Counted from the stretch's first letter, positions 27,418 through 36,959 are shown. The stretch: DNA of 64,000 bases from Flagellimonas oceanensis (GCF_003992595.1 NZ_RZNA01000047.1:62001-126000); one strand, 5' to 3'. Translations and numbers: made by a program. The notes: generated by a model not told the origin, from the letters alone.

Positions 27418-28865
27418 ACTTGGCTCGCCAACTGCCCCTCAATTTCCAAAGCATATTTTTTGCAAAGGTCAAAAGTATCGGTCACGTCCTTCATCGTTGT
27501 TCTAGGGTTGATCAGGCACATTCGAAGCACGATCTGTCCATTTAAAATAGTAGTAACAAGCAAAGCTTTGCGCGAATCCACCACTTTGCCAGAAATGTAC
27601 TGGTTGATCTTGTCCAGCTCTTTTTCCGAGTACTTTTTGTTGATAGGGTTGTATCTAAAATTGATGACCGCCAAGGTCGCTGGAAACACGACTTCCCAAC
27701 TTTTACTTCCCCGAAGCATCGTTTCCACTTCTTCCGCCAAATCGATATTGTAAGTGATGGCGTCCCGGAATTCCTTTAAACCAAAGGTTTTTAAGGACAT
27801 GTAAAACTTCAGCGCACGGAATCTTCGCGTTAGTTGAATACCGTGATCATAGAAATTGATTTCGGAAGTATTCCCTTCGATATCCCTCAAATATTCGGGC
27901 TTCTCCGTAAAGGTGTTGCTCAGGTTTTTGTGGTTTCGCACCAAAAGGCATCCCATTTCATATGGCTGGAAGAACCATTTATGCGGATCTACAGTCAAGG
28001 AATCAGCCTTTTCAATGCCTTTCATGGCCTGTTTTCCTTTTTGGGACAAGATGGCGGCTCCGCCATAGGCGCCATCAATATGGAACCAGATATCCTCTTT
28101 CTTGCATATTTTCCCCAATTCCACTAAAGGGTCTACCGTACCTGTATTGGTTGTTCCCGCAGTGGCAATCAAACAAAAAGGGTAAAGACCTTCCAGCCTG
28201 TCCTTGGCAATACAGTTTTTCAATTTGTTTACCGAAAACTTGAGTTCGTTGTCCGTTGGTATGATTCGTATCTGTTCTTTTTTAAAGCCAAGCACCCGAA
28301 TGGCCTTAATGTTGGAAGAATGTGCTTGATCGGACAGATAGATGATCGCTTTGGAAAAATCATCACCACATTTGATTCTTCGAGCGGTAACAACGGCCGT
28401 GAGGTTGGCCATAGATCCTCCGCTGGTAAAGATGCCACCCCCTTTTTTCTTGGGGAAACCGAAGATCTTCAACAGCCATTGAATGGTCACGATCTCCAGT
28501 TCAGCAGCAGCTGGACTTGCAGCCCACCCACCAGAGAAAATATTATATCCAGTGGCCAAGGCATCGGCCATTACGCTAACATAGTTGCTAGGGCCGGGAA
28601 CAAATGAAAACGACCTTGGGTGAGCCATATTGGCACTATTGGTCATCACTTTTTCCAGTACAAAATCGAGTACTTGGGTCGGGTCCGAACCTTGTTCGGG
28701 GGCTTCCTCCAAAAACAAAGAGTCCATTTCTTCCCTTGAACCCAGGGCAACAGGCAATTTTTTGTGCTGGGTGGCATGATGTTCCACTATGGCATCAACA
28801 ATCTGATATCCATAGCTTTTCATTTCTTCTGTTGAAAGTTCCAATCTGGCGTTGTTCTTCTTCAT
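27414..28865 (-). CDS. Pyridoxal-dependent (group II) decarboxylase
   Basis: A 483-residue PLP enzyme of the glutamate/aromatic-L-amino-acid decarboxylase family. FTSGGSMANLTAVVTAR is the phosphate-binding part and TVDPHKWFFQPYEMG carries the Schiff-base lysine; HIDGAYGGAA contains the conserved Asp. The substrate (tyrosine/DOPA-like, glutamate or aspartate) is not clear from motifs. CAAAAGTA at 28888-28895 is the complement of a perfect -7 element, just upstream of the start. It converges with the serine hydrolase. Confidence 0.9.
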   Translation of the reverse strand: MKKNNARLELSTEEMKSYGYQIVDAIVEHHATQHKKLPVALGSREEMDSLFLEEAPEQGSDPTQVLDFVLEKVMTNSANMAHPRSFSFVPGPSNYVSVMADALATGYNIFSGGWAASPAAAELEIVTIQWLLKIFGFPKKKGGGIFTSGGSMANLTAVVTARRIKCGDDFSKAIIYLSDQAHSSNIKAIRVLGFKKEQIRIIPTDNELKFSVNKLKNCIAKDRLEGLYPFCLIATAGTTNTGTVDPLVELGKICKKEDIWFHIDGAYGGAAILSQKGKQAMKGIEKADSLTVDPHKWFFQPYEMGCLLVRNHKNLSNTFTEKPEYLRDIEGNTSEINFYDHGIQLTRRFRALKFYMSLKTFGLKEFRDAITYNIDLAEEVETMLRGSKSWEVVFPATLAVINFRYNPINKKYSEKELDKINQYISGKVVDSRKALLVTTILNGQIVLRMCLINPRTTMKDVTDTFDLCKKYALEIEGQLASQV

Positions 28866-28961
28866 AGGTCCATTTTCTTCTGAACCGCAAAAGTACCATT
28901 TTTGAAACCGTTTTCCACTCCATTTTAGGCAGTTGTTCCATCTGTTCGGATAAATGGAAAG

Positions 28962-29855
28962 TTAAGACGTAAGTTCGGTAAACAAGCTCTCCAGATTTTT
29001 GTTCTTTCTGCTGAGTTGTAGGGTCTTTAGTTTGTTGTCGTGAGCAAAATCAAAAACAGCGGGCCTCATGTCCTTTGAAGTGCCAAAAGTGATCTCGTAG
29101 ACAAATCCACCGGTGTTTTTTACGTGTGAAACATTGGGCATTTGTTGAATTAATTGTTCTTCTACACGATAATCGAACTCGACCTCAATGATCTGTTCTT
29201 CGGCTTCACGGAGTTCTTCCAGTTTTTTGTCGGCCACCAATTCTCCTTTGCTGATGATGATGACCCGGTCACAGACCGCTTCCACTTCTTTCATAATATG
29301 TGTGGAGAGCAAAATGGTTTTTTCCTTGCCAATTTCACGAATCAGCTTTCGGATCTCGATCAATTGGTTGGGGTCGAGACCCGTAGTGGGCTCATCAAGA
29401 ATCAAAACTTCTGGGTCGTGGAGCAGTGCTGCGGCCAGCCCAACACGCTGACGGTATCCTTTGGATAACTGTCCGATTTTCTTGTGGGCTTCGGGAGATA
29501 AGCCTGTCTGTTGAATCACATCATTGATTTTGGACTTATCCACGTTGTAGACATCAGCATTGAAGGCCAAGTATTCCTTAACGTACATCTCCAAGTACAG
29601 TGGATTGTGTTCCGGCAAATACCCGATGCTTTTCTGAACATCTTTTTCAGCTTCCAAAACATCGAACCCGTTTACGGAGGCATCTCCATTGTCCGCTTTA
29701 TAATAGGTGGTCAAAATCCGCATCATGGTGGACTTTCCGGCACCATTAGGCCCTAAAAAACCAACTACTTCTCCCTTGTTGATGGTAAAGGAAACATTGT
29801 TCAATGCTTTTTGTGAGCCAAAGGTTTTTGTGATGTTCTGTACGGTAATTGACAT
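28962..29855 (-). CDS. gldA: Gliding motility-associated ABC transporter ATP-binding protein
   Basis: A 297-residue ABC ATPase. Walker A is GPNGAGKST, the signature is LSKGYRQRVGLAAALL, Walker B is VLILDEPTTGLDP, and LLSTHIMKEVEAV is the H-loop. The sequence and C-terminal part (EEQIIEVEFDYRVEEQLI) fit GldA, which works with the membrane proteins GldF and GldG; those genes are not in the window. The complement of TATTTTTG at 29877-29884 is a likely -7 element. Confidence 0.88.
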   Translation of the reverse strand: MSITVQNITKTFGSQKALNNVSFTINKGEVVGFLGPNGAGKSTMMRILTTYYKADNGDASVNGFDVLEAEKDVQKSIGYLPEHNPLYLEMYVKEYLAFNADVYNVDKSKINDVIQQTGLSPEAHKKIGQLSKGYRQRVGLAAALLHDPEVLILDEPTTGLDPNQLIEIRKLIREIGKEKTILLSTHIMKEVEAVCDRVIIISKGELVADKKLEELREAEEQIIEVEFDYRVEEQLIQQMPNVSHVKNTGGFVYEITFGTSKDMRPAVFDFAHDNKLKTLQLSRKNKNLESLFTELTS

Positions 29856-30090
29856 TCAAACTGAATTTGATGATTCCAAAAATACACTTTTAGTTGTTCT
29901 TTTCCTTGGGTTTCAAAAACAAGGGATTATGGTTTTGAAATCAATAGGAAAATAGGAATTCTTAAAAAAGAATGGTTTCTGTAAAATAATGTGCAGTGAA
30001 AATGTTGTTTTTGAAAAAAATCAAAAAAAATTTAGGAATGTCTGTGTGTTTCCGATTGAATACCTAAATTAGCCGACAATTAACAATGAG

Positions 30091-30162
30091 ATGACAAACA
30101 CGTATTTCTGGAACCGTTTTTATTTTTACTTCTTTTTTCAAAGAGGAACGGGACTATTATAG
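30091..30162 (+). CDS. Phe/Tyr-rich leader peptide of the aromatic operon
   Basis: A 23-codon open frame runs from ATG 30091 to TAG 30160. It has 6 Phe, 3 Tyr and 1 Trp, mostly in YFW and RFYFYFFF. This is a textbook attenuation leader for a Phe/Tyr operon: starved ribosomes would stall on these codons. The end of the frame overlaps the antiterminator strand. It is too short and biased to be a normal gene. I saw no obvious Shine-Dalgarno, as is usual here. Confidence 0.8.
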   Translation: MTNTYFWNRFYFYFFFQRGTGLL

Positions 30163-30197
30163 ATACGTTTAAAGTATAACCAATTTATAAAGTCCCG
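30149..30197 (+). promoter_or_regulatory. Antiterminator of the pheA attenuator
   Basis: CGGGACT-A-TTATA (30149-30161) pairs with TATAA-AGTCCCG (30186-30197): 12 bp with one bulged A. Its downstream strand is also the first strand of the terminator (30191-30198), so the two forms exclude each other. A ribosome at the leader stop codon would cover the upstream strand and allow termination. Confidence 0.75.
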
Positions 30198-30218
30198 ATA
30201 CATCGGGGCTTTTTTTTT
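30191..30218 (+). terminator. Attenuator terminator before pheA
   Basis: AGTCCCGA and TCGGGGCT pair over 8 bp (one T-G) around TACA, followed by nine T residues. It ends only 3 bases before the pheA ATG, so readthrough is needed for expression. Confidence 0.9.
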
Positions 30219-30221
30219 GCA

Positions 30222-31049
30222 ATGGAATTAAAAGTCGCTATACAAGGAATAAAGGGTTCCAACCATCATCAGGTTGCCACGGATTTTTTTGGAAATCAAA
30301 TTGAGTTGATCGAGTGCAACTCTTTTGATGCTGTTATCGACAATCTGATGATAGGTGCAGCGGACAAGGGCATTATGGCCATTGAGAATTCCATCGCTGG
30401 CTCCATTATCCCAAATTACAATTTGGTGTATCACAATAATATCCATGTGATAGGGGAGCACTATCTGAACATCCATCATAACCTTATGGTTAAGAAAGGG
30501 CAAACTTTTGATGATATTCAAGAGGTACATTCGCACCCAATGGCATTGTTGCAATGTAAGGAGTTCTTTAAGGCACATCCACAAATCAAATTGGTGGAAA
30601 GTGCGGATACGGCAGAAACGGCAAAACGAATCAAAGATGAAAAGTTGGAGCATATCGCTGCGATTGCCCCAAAAATGGCTGCCGAAATGTACGATTTGGA
30701 AATCATTGCTGACAATATCCAGACCATTGTGAACAATTCCACGAGGTTCATAGTTCTTAAAAAGCAGAACAAAGTGTTGCCCGAAGAGGAAATCAACAAG
30801 GCATCTTTGAGATTTATAACCGATCACAAAAGAGGAAGTTTGGCCACGGTATTGAACGTGATGAGCGATTGCAATATGAACCTGACGAAGATTCAGTCAT
30901 TGCCCGTGATCGAGACCCCTTGGAAATATGCCTTTTTTGTTGACGTGACCTTTGATAAATATGAACACTTTGCCAAGACCAAATCGTTGATGCAGATCAT
31001 GGCGGAGGATTTCAAGGTGTTGGGAGAATATAAAAATGCATTGTTGTAA
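30222..31049 (+). CDS. pheA: Prephenate dehydratase
   Basis: A 275-residue enzyme that makes phenylpyruvate. The catalytic region spans residues 3-185, with NSTRFIVL carrying the Thr-Arg-Phe motif. The C-terminal ACT domain (RFITDHKRGSLATVLNVM; NLTKIQSLPV) allows Phe feedback. It has no chorismate mutase domain; that activity sits on the DAHP synthase at the operon end. The stop overlaps the next ATG by one base. Confidence 0.95.
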   Translation: MELKVAIQGIKGSNHHQVATDFFGNQIELIECNSFDAVIDNLMIGAADKGIMAIENSIAGSIIPNYNLVYHNNIHVIGEHYLNIHHNLMVKKGQTFDDIQEVHSHPMALLQCKEFFKAHPQIKLVESADTAETAKRIKDEKLEHIAAIAPKMAAEMYDLEIIADNIQTIVNNSTRFIVLKKQNKVLPEEEINKASLRFITDHKRGSLATVLNVMSDCNMNLTKIQSLPVIETPWKYAFFVDVTFDKYEHFAKTKSLMQIMAEDFKVLGEYKNALL

Positions 31050-32191
31050 TGATAACAGCAGACCGATTAAATACCGTACAGGAATACTACTTCTCCAAAA
31101 AGTTAAGAGAGGTCAGGGGATTGATGGCCGAAGGCAAGCCCATCATCAATATGGGGATTGGAAGTCCGGATCTGGCACCATCACCACAGGTATTGGAAAC
31201 CCTTCGGGATTCCATTATCGAGACCGGGGCACATCAGTATCAGAGCTATCAGGGATTGCCACAACTTCGGGAGGCCATTGCGGACTTCTATCAACAAAAA
31301 TTTGAAGTGACCGTAGATCCATCTTCCGAAATTTTGCCATTGATGGGATCCAAGGAAGGTATTATGCATATCAGCATGGCCTTTTTAAATAAAGGGGATG
31401 AGGTATTGCTGCCCAATCCCGGGTATCCTACATACGCATCCGTCACCAATTTGGTAGGTGGAGCTCCTGTCACTTATGACTTGAAAGCGGAAAATGGATG
31501 GTTTCCGGATTTGAAAGAGCTCTCCAAAAGGGATTTGTCCAAAGTAAAGTTGATGTGGATAAGTTACCCACATATGCCCACAGGGGCAACTGCGACCAAG
31601 GAGCAATTAAAATCTTTGGTGGATTTTGCCCAGAAAAATGAAATTCTTTTGGTTAACGATAACCCCTATAGTTTTGTGTTGTCCAGTGACCCTACCAGTA
31701 TTTTATCCATAGAGAGTGCCAAAGAATGCACTTTGGAGCTGAACAGTTTGAGCAAGACCTTTAATATGGCAGGTTGGCGTGTTGGGATGCTTCTGGGAAG
31801 TGCAGAGCATATCACCGCGGTGTTGAAAGTGAAAAGCAATATGGACTCTGGAATGTTCTATGGCATTCAAAAAGGGGCGATTGCCGCTTTGCAAAGTGGT
31901 CCCGAATGGTTCGAGGCATTGGACAAGGTATATACCAAACGTAGAGAGTTGATGTTCCGATTGGCGGACAAATTGGGCTGTACCTATGATAAAAATGCCG
32001 TGGGCATGTTTGTTTGGTGCAAGCTGCCCGAAGGCGCTGAACCGTCAGAGGAATTTATAGACAAGGTATTGTACGATAAAGATATCTTCATTGCCCCGGG
32101 AACCATTTTTGGGAGTAATGGAGAAGGCTATATTCGTTTTTCGCTTTGTGTGAAAGAAGAGAAGATTGAAGAAGCCATTGAAAGATTTTAG
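31049..32191 (+). CDS. Class I/II PLP aminotransferase
   Basis: A 380-residue aminotransferase. NMGIGSPDLAPSPQ, NPGYPTY and LNSLSKTFNMAGWRVG (Schiff-base Lys) are typical of the class. Placed between pheA and tyrA, it probably transaminates phenylpyruvate and hydroxyphenylpyruvate, or prephenate; aspartate- or diaminopimelate-type activity is an alternative. Confidence 0.88.
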   Translation: MITADRLNTVQEYYFSKKLREVRGLMAEGKPIINMGIGSPDLAPSPQVLETLRDSIIETGAHQYQSYQGLPQLREAIADFYQQKFEVTVDPSSEILPLMGSKEGIMHISMAFLNKGDEVLLPNPGYPTYASVTNLVGGAPVTYDLKAENGWFPDLKELSKRDLSKVKLMWISYPHMPTGATATKEQLKSLVDFAQKNEILLVNDNPYSFVLSSDPTSILSIESAKECTLELNSLSKTFNMAGWRVGMLLGSAEHITAVLKVKSNMDSGMFYGIQKGAIAALQSGPEWFEALDKVYTKRRELMFRLADKLGCTYDKNAVGMFVWCKLPEGAEPSEEFIDKVLYDKDIFIAPGTIFGSNGEGYIRFSLCVKEEKIEEAIERF

Positions 32192-32194
32192 ATT

Positions 32195-33055
32195 ATGAAA
32201 ATAGTCATTATAGGAGTTGGATTGATAGGTGGTTCCTTTGCCAAGGATGTGAGAAAATTGCATCCCGAAGCAGAAATTATCGGGGTGGACAAAAGTGTTG
32301 CACATTTGGATGAGGCTTTGAAACTTCAGGTCATAGATATAAAGGGGGATTACGAGTCTTTGGCAACTGCGGACATGGTCTATGTAGGTATTCCAGTGAA
32401 TGTTTTGGTTACTGAATTGCCCAAAATATTGGATGCCGCTGGTGAGGAAACCGTGGTAATGGATGCTGGGTCGACCAAACGTTTGATTTGTGAGCAAGTG
32501 GCCGACCACCCCAAACGAAGGAATTTTATGGCCTGCCACCCCATTGCAGGTACCGAGTTTTCAGGACCAACAGCAGCTTTGGAAGGATTGTATGCCGGTA
32601 AGACCATGATAATTTGTGAGGTTGAAAAAACAGCCTTCAAACTTCAGGAAAAAGCACTGGCCATGTTTCAGGATATAGGGATGCGAATTCGATATATGAA
32701 TCCTGAAGCCCATGACAAACACATCGCCTACGTCTCTCATTTATCACACATTAGCGCTTTTATGTTGGGAAAGACGGTTATTGATAAAGAAAAAAATGAG
32801 CGTGATATTTTTGACATGGCGGGAAGTGGTTTTGAAAGCACCGTTCGCTTGGCGAAAAGTTCACCCGATATGTGGACCCCCATTTTTGAACAGAACAAAG
32901 ACAATGTTTTGGAAACCCTGGAAGAATACATCCAGAACCTGACCACGTTCAAACAATTGATATTGGACAACGATTTTGAAAATGTCCACCAAGAAATGAG
33001 TAATACAAATAGAATAAAACAAATACTAAAAGGAATACCACTTACAAAAAAATAG
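32195..33055 (+). CDS. tyrA: Prephenate dehydrogenase
   Basis: A 286-residue NAD(P)-dependent enzyme that makes hydroxyphenylpyruvate. The Rossmann loop IIGVGLIGGSFAKD opens the protein; CHPIAGTE and YVSHLSHISAF hold the catalytic and substrate His residues. No ACT or chorismate mutase domain is present. It starts 3 bases after the aminotransferase stop. Confidence 0.95.
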   Translation: MKIVIIGVGLIGGSFAKDVRKLHPEAEIIGVDKSVAHLDEALKLQVIDIKGDYESLATADMVYVGIPVNVLVTELPKILDAAGEETVVMDAGSTKRLICEQVADHPKRRNFMACHPIAGTEFSGPTAALEGLYAGKTMIICEVEKTAFKLQEKALAMFQDIGMRIRYMNPEAHDKHIAYVSHLSHISAFMLGKTVIDKEKNERDIFDMAGSGFESTVRLAKSSPDMWTPIFEQNKDNVLETLEEYIQNLTTFKQLILDNDFENVHQEMSNTNRIKQILKGIPLTKK

Positions 33056-33063
33056 AGAGTATT

Positions 33064-34146
33064 ATGGAAAACAAAAAGGAAATGAGGAAATGGTTGGATG
33101 ACATGAATTTGGGTCATCCCTTGGTAGTAGCAGGTCCGTGTAGTGCGGAAACCGAAGACCAAGTGCTGAAAATAGCGCACGATCTTAAAGACACCGACGT
33201 GAGCTATTACCGTGCCGGAATCTGGAAACCAAGAACTCGTCCAGGTAATTTTGAAGGAGTAGGAGCCATTGGATTGAAGTGGTTGCAAAAAGTAAAAGAA
33301 GAAACAGGACTGAAAACGGCTACCGAAGTGGCCAACAGGGCACACGTTGACCTAGCTTTGGAGCACGATGTAGACCTTTTGTGGATTGGGGCGCGATCGA
33401 CCGTAAGTCCATTTATCGTTCAGGAAATTGCGGATGCGTTGGAGGGAACGGATAAGATTGTTTTGGTCAAGAACCCGGTAAACCCAGACCTTTCCCTTTG
33501 GTTGGGCGCTGTGGAGCGTTTGCACTCCGCCAATATCGAAAAATTGGGGGTAATCCATAGAGGATTCTCCACTTATGAGAAAACCAAATACCGCAATATT
33601 CCGGAATGGCAATTGGCCATCGAGTTGCAGACCAAGTTCCCTGATCTTCCTATCATCAACGATCCAAGTCACATTACAGGGAAGCGGGATATGGTTTTTG
33701 ATGTGTCTCAAACTGCTTTGGACTTGAACTTTGATGGACTGATGATTGAAACGCATTATGATCCGGACAACGCATGGAGTGATGCTGCCCAACAGGTAAC
33801 CCCTAAAACATTGGTTCAGATGATGAAAGATCTACGCATAAGAAAAGAAACCAATGAGGAAGCCGAATACCAGAGCAATTTGAGCAATCTTAGAGCTCAG
33901 ATAGATATATTGGACAACCAGTTGATCGATCTTTTGGGTAAAAGAATGAAGGTTTCCGATGGTATTGGAGAGTTGAAAAAGCAAAAGAACGTAGCGGTGC
34001 TTCAAAGCAATCGATGGAACGCCATATTGGGCAATATGATCTTGGAAGGTGAGCAAAGAGGATTGAGTGAGGAATTTGTTTTGAAAATGTTCAAGGCAAT
34101 CCACCAGGAATCGATCAATCACCAAGAAAAGATCATCAACGCTTAG
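33064..34146 (+). CDS. Bifunctional DAHP synthase / chorismate mutase (type II)
   Basis: A 360-residue fusion of the first shikimate step and the branch-point mutase. Residues 1-260 are DAHP synthase (VVAGPCSAETEDQ; KPRTRPGNFEGVG; NDPSHITGKRD). Residues 270-360 are an AroQ-type chorismate mutase (LRAQIDILDNQLIDLLGKRM). The mutase tail probably makes the synthase sensitive to prephenate, as in related fusions. It supplies prephenate to the adjacent pheA and tyrA products, closing the operon. Confidence 0.95.
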   Translation: MENKKEMRKWLDDMNLGHPLVVAGPCSAETEDQVLKIAHDLKDTDVSYYRAGIWKPRTRPGNFEGVGAIGLKWLQKVKEETGLKTATEVANRAHVDLALEHDVDLLWIGARSTVSPFIVQEIADALEGTDKIVLVKNPVNPDLSLWLGAVERLHSANIEKLGVIHRGFSTYEKTKYRNIPEWQLAIELQTKFPDLPIINDPSHITGKRDMVFDVSQTALDLNFDGLMIETHYDPDNAWSDAAQQVTPKTLVQMMKDLRIRKETNEEAEYQSNLSNLRAQIDILDNQLIDLLGKRMKVSDGIGELKKQKNVAVLQSNRWNAILGNMILEGEQRGLSEEFVLKMFKAIHQESINHQEKIINA

Positions 34147-34173
34147 ACTGATTTTTAATCAGGTTGACTTAAG

Positions 34174-34221
34174 AACTATTTGCAGCTTCAAAAACATTTG
34201 AGGTTGTAAATAGTTTTTTTT
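34174..34221 (+). terminator. Terminator of the aromatic operon
   Basis: A 19-bp stem (34174-34192 with 34197-34215, three G-U pairs) with loop AACA is followed by six or more T. It lies 28 bases after the last operon gene. Confidence 0.92.
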
Positions 34222-34280
34222 GGTTCAAACTGTAACAAAAGTGTATAGAGGTCATCTTTGAAAGGTAAAAACACTTTATC

Positions 34281-34955
34281 ATGAAAAAAATATACACACT
34301 AGGCCTCCTTTTACTTCCCTTGGTTATGTTTTCACAACGAATCATTGATACGGAAGTCGGGGAATTCAACAAAATCAAAGTTTTTGATTTGATCGAGGTC
34401 AACTTGATCCAATCCGATGAGAACAAGATCATGATCAAAGGTTGGAACGTTGACGACATTAAATGGACCAACAAAAATGGGACCTTGAAACTTAGAATGC
34501 AGTTGGACAAAAAGTTTCAGGGCGAGGACACCGTGATTGAAGTCTACTACACCAATCTGGATGTAATTGATGGTAATGAAGGCTCCCAGATTACCTGTAA
34601 CGAGATGGTTCAGAAAAGTAGAATAGAACTACGAGCCCAAGAAGGGGCGACCATCCGTATAGGAATGGATGTGGATTATGCCGAGATAAGAGCGGTTACT
34701 GGCGGTATCGTTCAAGCTTCCGGTTTGGCAAAAAACCAGACAGTTGTATTGAATACCGGAGGTATCTTTGAAGGAAGGGAACTACGGACCGCTACAACGG
34801 ATGTGAAGATTTCTGCCGGGGGCGAAGCGGATGTGTTTGCTTCGGAAATGGTTGATATCAACGTAAAGGCCGGTGGGGATGTTTATGTTTACGGAAACCC
34901 GGAAACAGTACATAAAAAAACCTTTGTGGGTGGAAGAATCCACATTAAGGATTAA
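34281..34955 (+). CDS. DUF2807 (head GIN domain) exported protein
   Basis: A 224-residue protein with a signal peptide (MKKIYTLGLLLLPLVMFSQ) and a repetitive beta-helix-like body (GEFNKIKVFDLIEVNLIQSD; GIFEGRELRTATTDVKISAG; GEADVFASEMVDINVKAGGD). It is secreted or periplasmic. DUF2807 proteins are thought to be surface-related, but their role is unknown. It is flanked by strong terminators on both sides and so is probably a single-gene transcript. Confidence 0.85.
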   Translation: MKKIYTLGLLLLPLVMFSQRIIDTEVGEFNKIKVFDLIEVNLIQSDENKIMIKGWNVDDIKWTNKNGTLKLRMQLDKKFQGEDTVIEVYYTNLDVIDGNEGSQITCNEMVQKSRIELRAQEGATIRIGMDVDYAEIRAVTGGIVQASGLAKNQTVVLNTGGIFEGRELRTATTDVKISAGGEADVFASEMVDINVKAGGDVYVYGNPETVHKKTFVGGRIHIKD

Positions 34956-34971
34956 TGAAACTTGTTGCTGC

Positions 34972-35008
34972 AAAAAAAAAGCCCTCCAAAAATTGGAGGG
35001 CTTTTTTT
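34972..35008. terminator. Bidirectional terminator
   Basis: GCCCTCCAA and TTGGAGGGC pair perfectly around AAA, with A-run before and T-run after. It serves the genes converging from both sides. Confidence 0.95.
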
Positions 35009-35032
35009 ATTTGTCAGTTGTGAGTACAGCAT

Positions 35033-35473
35033 TTATTTTTTGAAGATGTAACGGGTAATGAAAATACCTTGTCCATCACCTTTTCCACCTTCACTTTCCA
35101 CACCACTTACCACAAAGGCCAGTTCCCATCCGTTGGAAACCATATCGTTGATCATGGAAGTGATCAAGGCATCATTGGCCGCTATATTTTGGAACCGGAT
35201 ACCTCCAATGTTATAAAAGTTCAAAAGCTTGGTTTCCTCGAAATTCTTTACACGGATTTCATTCCTTTTGGATTTGTTCCTGGTATTGTCGTCTTCGGTC
35301 TGTACACTTGTAAACTCCTTATAATCCTTATCCTCCAAGGCATTTATAATTCTAGATCTTCCCAGTCCGTTGGGCACTATGGACTCAACACTGGTAACTA
35401 CATGGTACTGCTGTGCACTCATGGTAAACGTTGCTGCGAGTATTACCACAGCGGCCAAAATAATTTTCTTCAT
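35033..35473 (-). CDS. Exported protein of unknown function
   Basis: A 146-residue protein with a signal peptide (MKKIILAAVVILAATFTMSA). The start at 35473 is chosen over an upstream ATG at 35509, which would precede the hydrophobic signal by 12 unlikely residues. I do not recognise the family. The mature part has a DUF4177-like feel (ISSMINDM-like helix then NGWELAFVVSG), but this is only an impression. CAAAGATA at 35507-35514 is the complement of a perfect -7 element. It shares a terminator with the DUF2807 gene. Confidence 0.75.
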   Translation of the reverse strand: MKKIILAAVVILAATFTMSAQQYHVVTSVESIVPNGLGRSRIINALEDKDYKEFTSVQTEDDNTRNKSKRNEIRVKNFEETKLLNFYNIGGIRFQNIAANDALITSMINDMVSNGWELAFVVSGVESEGGKGDGQGIFITRYIFKK

Positions 35474-35567
35474 GATTAAAATGTTAATGATCGTTAAAAC
35501 TGTTAACAAAGATATACGACGAAAAAGCAGGAATATTGTTTCTTTGTAATCAAAATATAAACAAATA

Positions 35568-36506
35568 GTGAACGGAACTGTTTATAAATCAACGGGAAGC
35601 TGGTATACTGTAAAGTCCTCTGATGGAGAGTTTTACGAATGCCGTATCAAGGGCAAGTTCCGAACACAGGGGATTAAAAGCACCAATCCCGTGGCGGTTG
35701 GTGATCATGTAGAGTTCCATTTGGAAAATATTGGGGATGAGACGGTTGGTGTGATTTCCAAAATTGGGGAACGCAAGAACTACATTGTCCGTAGATCTGT
35801 AAAGCTTTCCAAGCAAACTCACATTATCGCATCCAATTTAGATCAGGTCTTTCTGTTGGTAACGTTGAACAATCCGCCCACTTTTACCAGCTTTATAGAC
35901 CGATTTTTGGTAACTGCCGAGGCATACCATATTCCCGTAGTGCTTCTTTTCAATAAAATGGATGTGTATAGCGAAGAGGATAAGTATGAAGTGGACTACT
36001 TGATGGACCTTTATCGGAAAATTGGCTATACCTGCATTCAAATTGAAGCTAAACAAGGCAAAAACGTGGACAAGGTAAAAGATTTGATGATTGGCAACAC
36101 AAGTATGTTCGCTGGCCATTCCGGTGTAGGGAAATCCACCTTGGTCAATGCTCTGGAGCCAGGCTTAAAGTTAAAAACAGCCGAAATATCGGAACAGCAT
36201 ATGCAAGGACAGCACACCACCACCTTTGCCGAGATGTACGATTTGTCTTTTGATGCCCGAATCATAGATACCCCAGGGATAAAGGGGTTTGGCATCGTGG
36301 ATATGGAAAAGTACGAAATCGGAGATTATTTTCCAGAATTTTTCAAGTTGAAATCCGAATGTAAGTTCAATAATTGTCTCCACCTGGATGAACCCAAATG
36401 TGCGGTAAAAGAGGCTTTGGAGCATGATGAAGTTGCGGCAAGCCGATACCGAAGCTATGTTCAAATGCTAACAGGCGAAGAAGACAATCCGTATAGGGAA
36501 AGATAA
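35568..36506 (+). CDS. rsgA: Ribosome small-subunit-dependent GTPase A
   Basis: A 312-residue circularly permuted GTPase acting in late 30S assembly. Motif order is G4 (LLFNKMD), G1 (GHSGVGKSTLVN), then G3 (DTPGIKGFG), with the C-terminal zinc cluster CKFNNCLH...C. An OB fold precedes the GTPase part. The start is GTG at 35568; dtd begins immediately after its stop. Confidence 0.96.
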   Translation: MNGTVYKSTGSWYTVKSSDGEFYECRIKGKFRTQGIKSTNPVAVGDHVEFHLENIGDETVGVISKIGERKNYIVRRSVKLSKQTHIIASNLDQVFLLVTLNNPPTFTSFIDRFLVTAEAYHIPVVLLFNKMDVYSEEDKYEVDYLMDLYRKIGYTCIQIEAKQGKNVDKVKDLMIGNTSMFAGHSGVGKSTLVNALEPGLKLKTAEISEQHMQGQHTTTFAEMYDLSFDARIIDTPGIKGFGIVDMEKYEIGDYFPEFFKLKSECKFNNCLHLDEPKCAVKEALEHDEVAASRYRSYVQMLTGEEDNPYRER

Positions 36507-36959
36507 ATGAGAACAGTATTACAAAGAGTTTCAAAAGCAAGTGTTACCGTTGATGGCAAAGTGATTTCATCCATTGAAAATGGTTTATTGGTATTATTGG
36601 GTATAGAGGATGCCGACAACAAGGACGATATTGATTGGCTTACGAATAAAGTTCTGAATCTTCGAATCTTTAATGATGAAGATGGCGTGATGAATCGCTC
36701 TGTAACCGATATTGATGGAGATATTATCGTGGTCAGTCAATTTACGTTGCACGCACAGACTAAAAAAGGAAATCGACCTTCGTATATAAAAGCAGCAAAA
36801 CCCGATTTGGCCATTCCCATGTATGAAGCATTTGTGAAGGTTTTGGAGCAAAGACTAGGTAAAAAAGTGGGTACTGGAATTTTCGGCGCCGACATGAAAG
36901 TGGAACTGCTTAACGATGGCCCGGTAACTATTACGATAGACACAAAAAACAAGGAATAA
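36507..36959 (+). CDS. dtd: D-aminoacyl-tRNA deacylase
   Basis: A 150-residue enzyme that removes D-amino acids and glycine wrongly loaded on tRNA. MRTVLQRVSKASV, VSQFTL and LNDGPVTI are the active-site motifs (SQ and GP pairs). It is directly coupled to rsgA with no gap between the stop and start. Confidence 0.96.
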   Translation: MRTVLQRVSKASVTVDGKVISSIENGLLVLLGIEDADNKDDIDWLTNKVLNLRIFNDEDGVMNRSVTDIDGDIIVVSQFTLHAQTKKGNRPSYIKAAKPDLAIPMYEAFVKVLEQRLGKKVGTGIFGADMKVELLNDGPVTITIDTKNKE

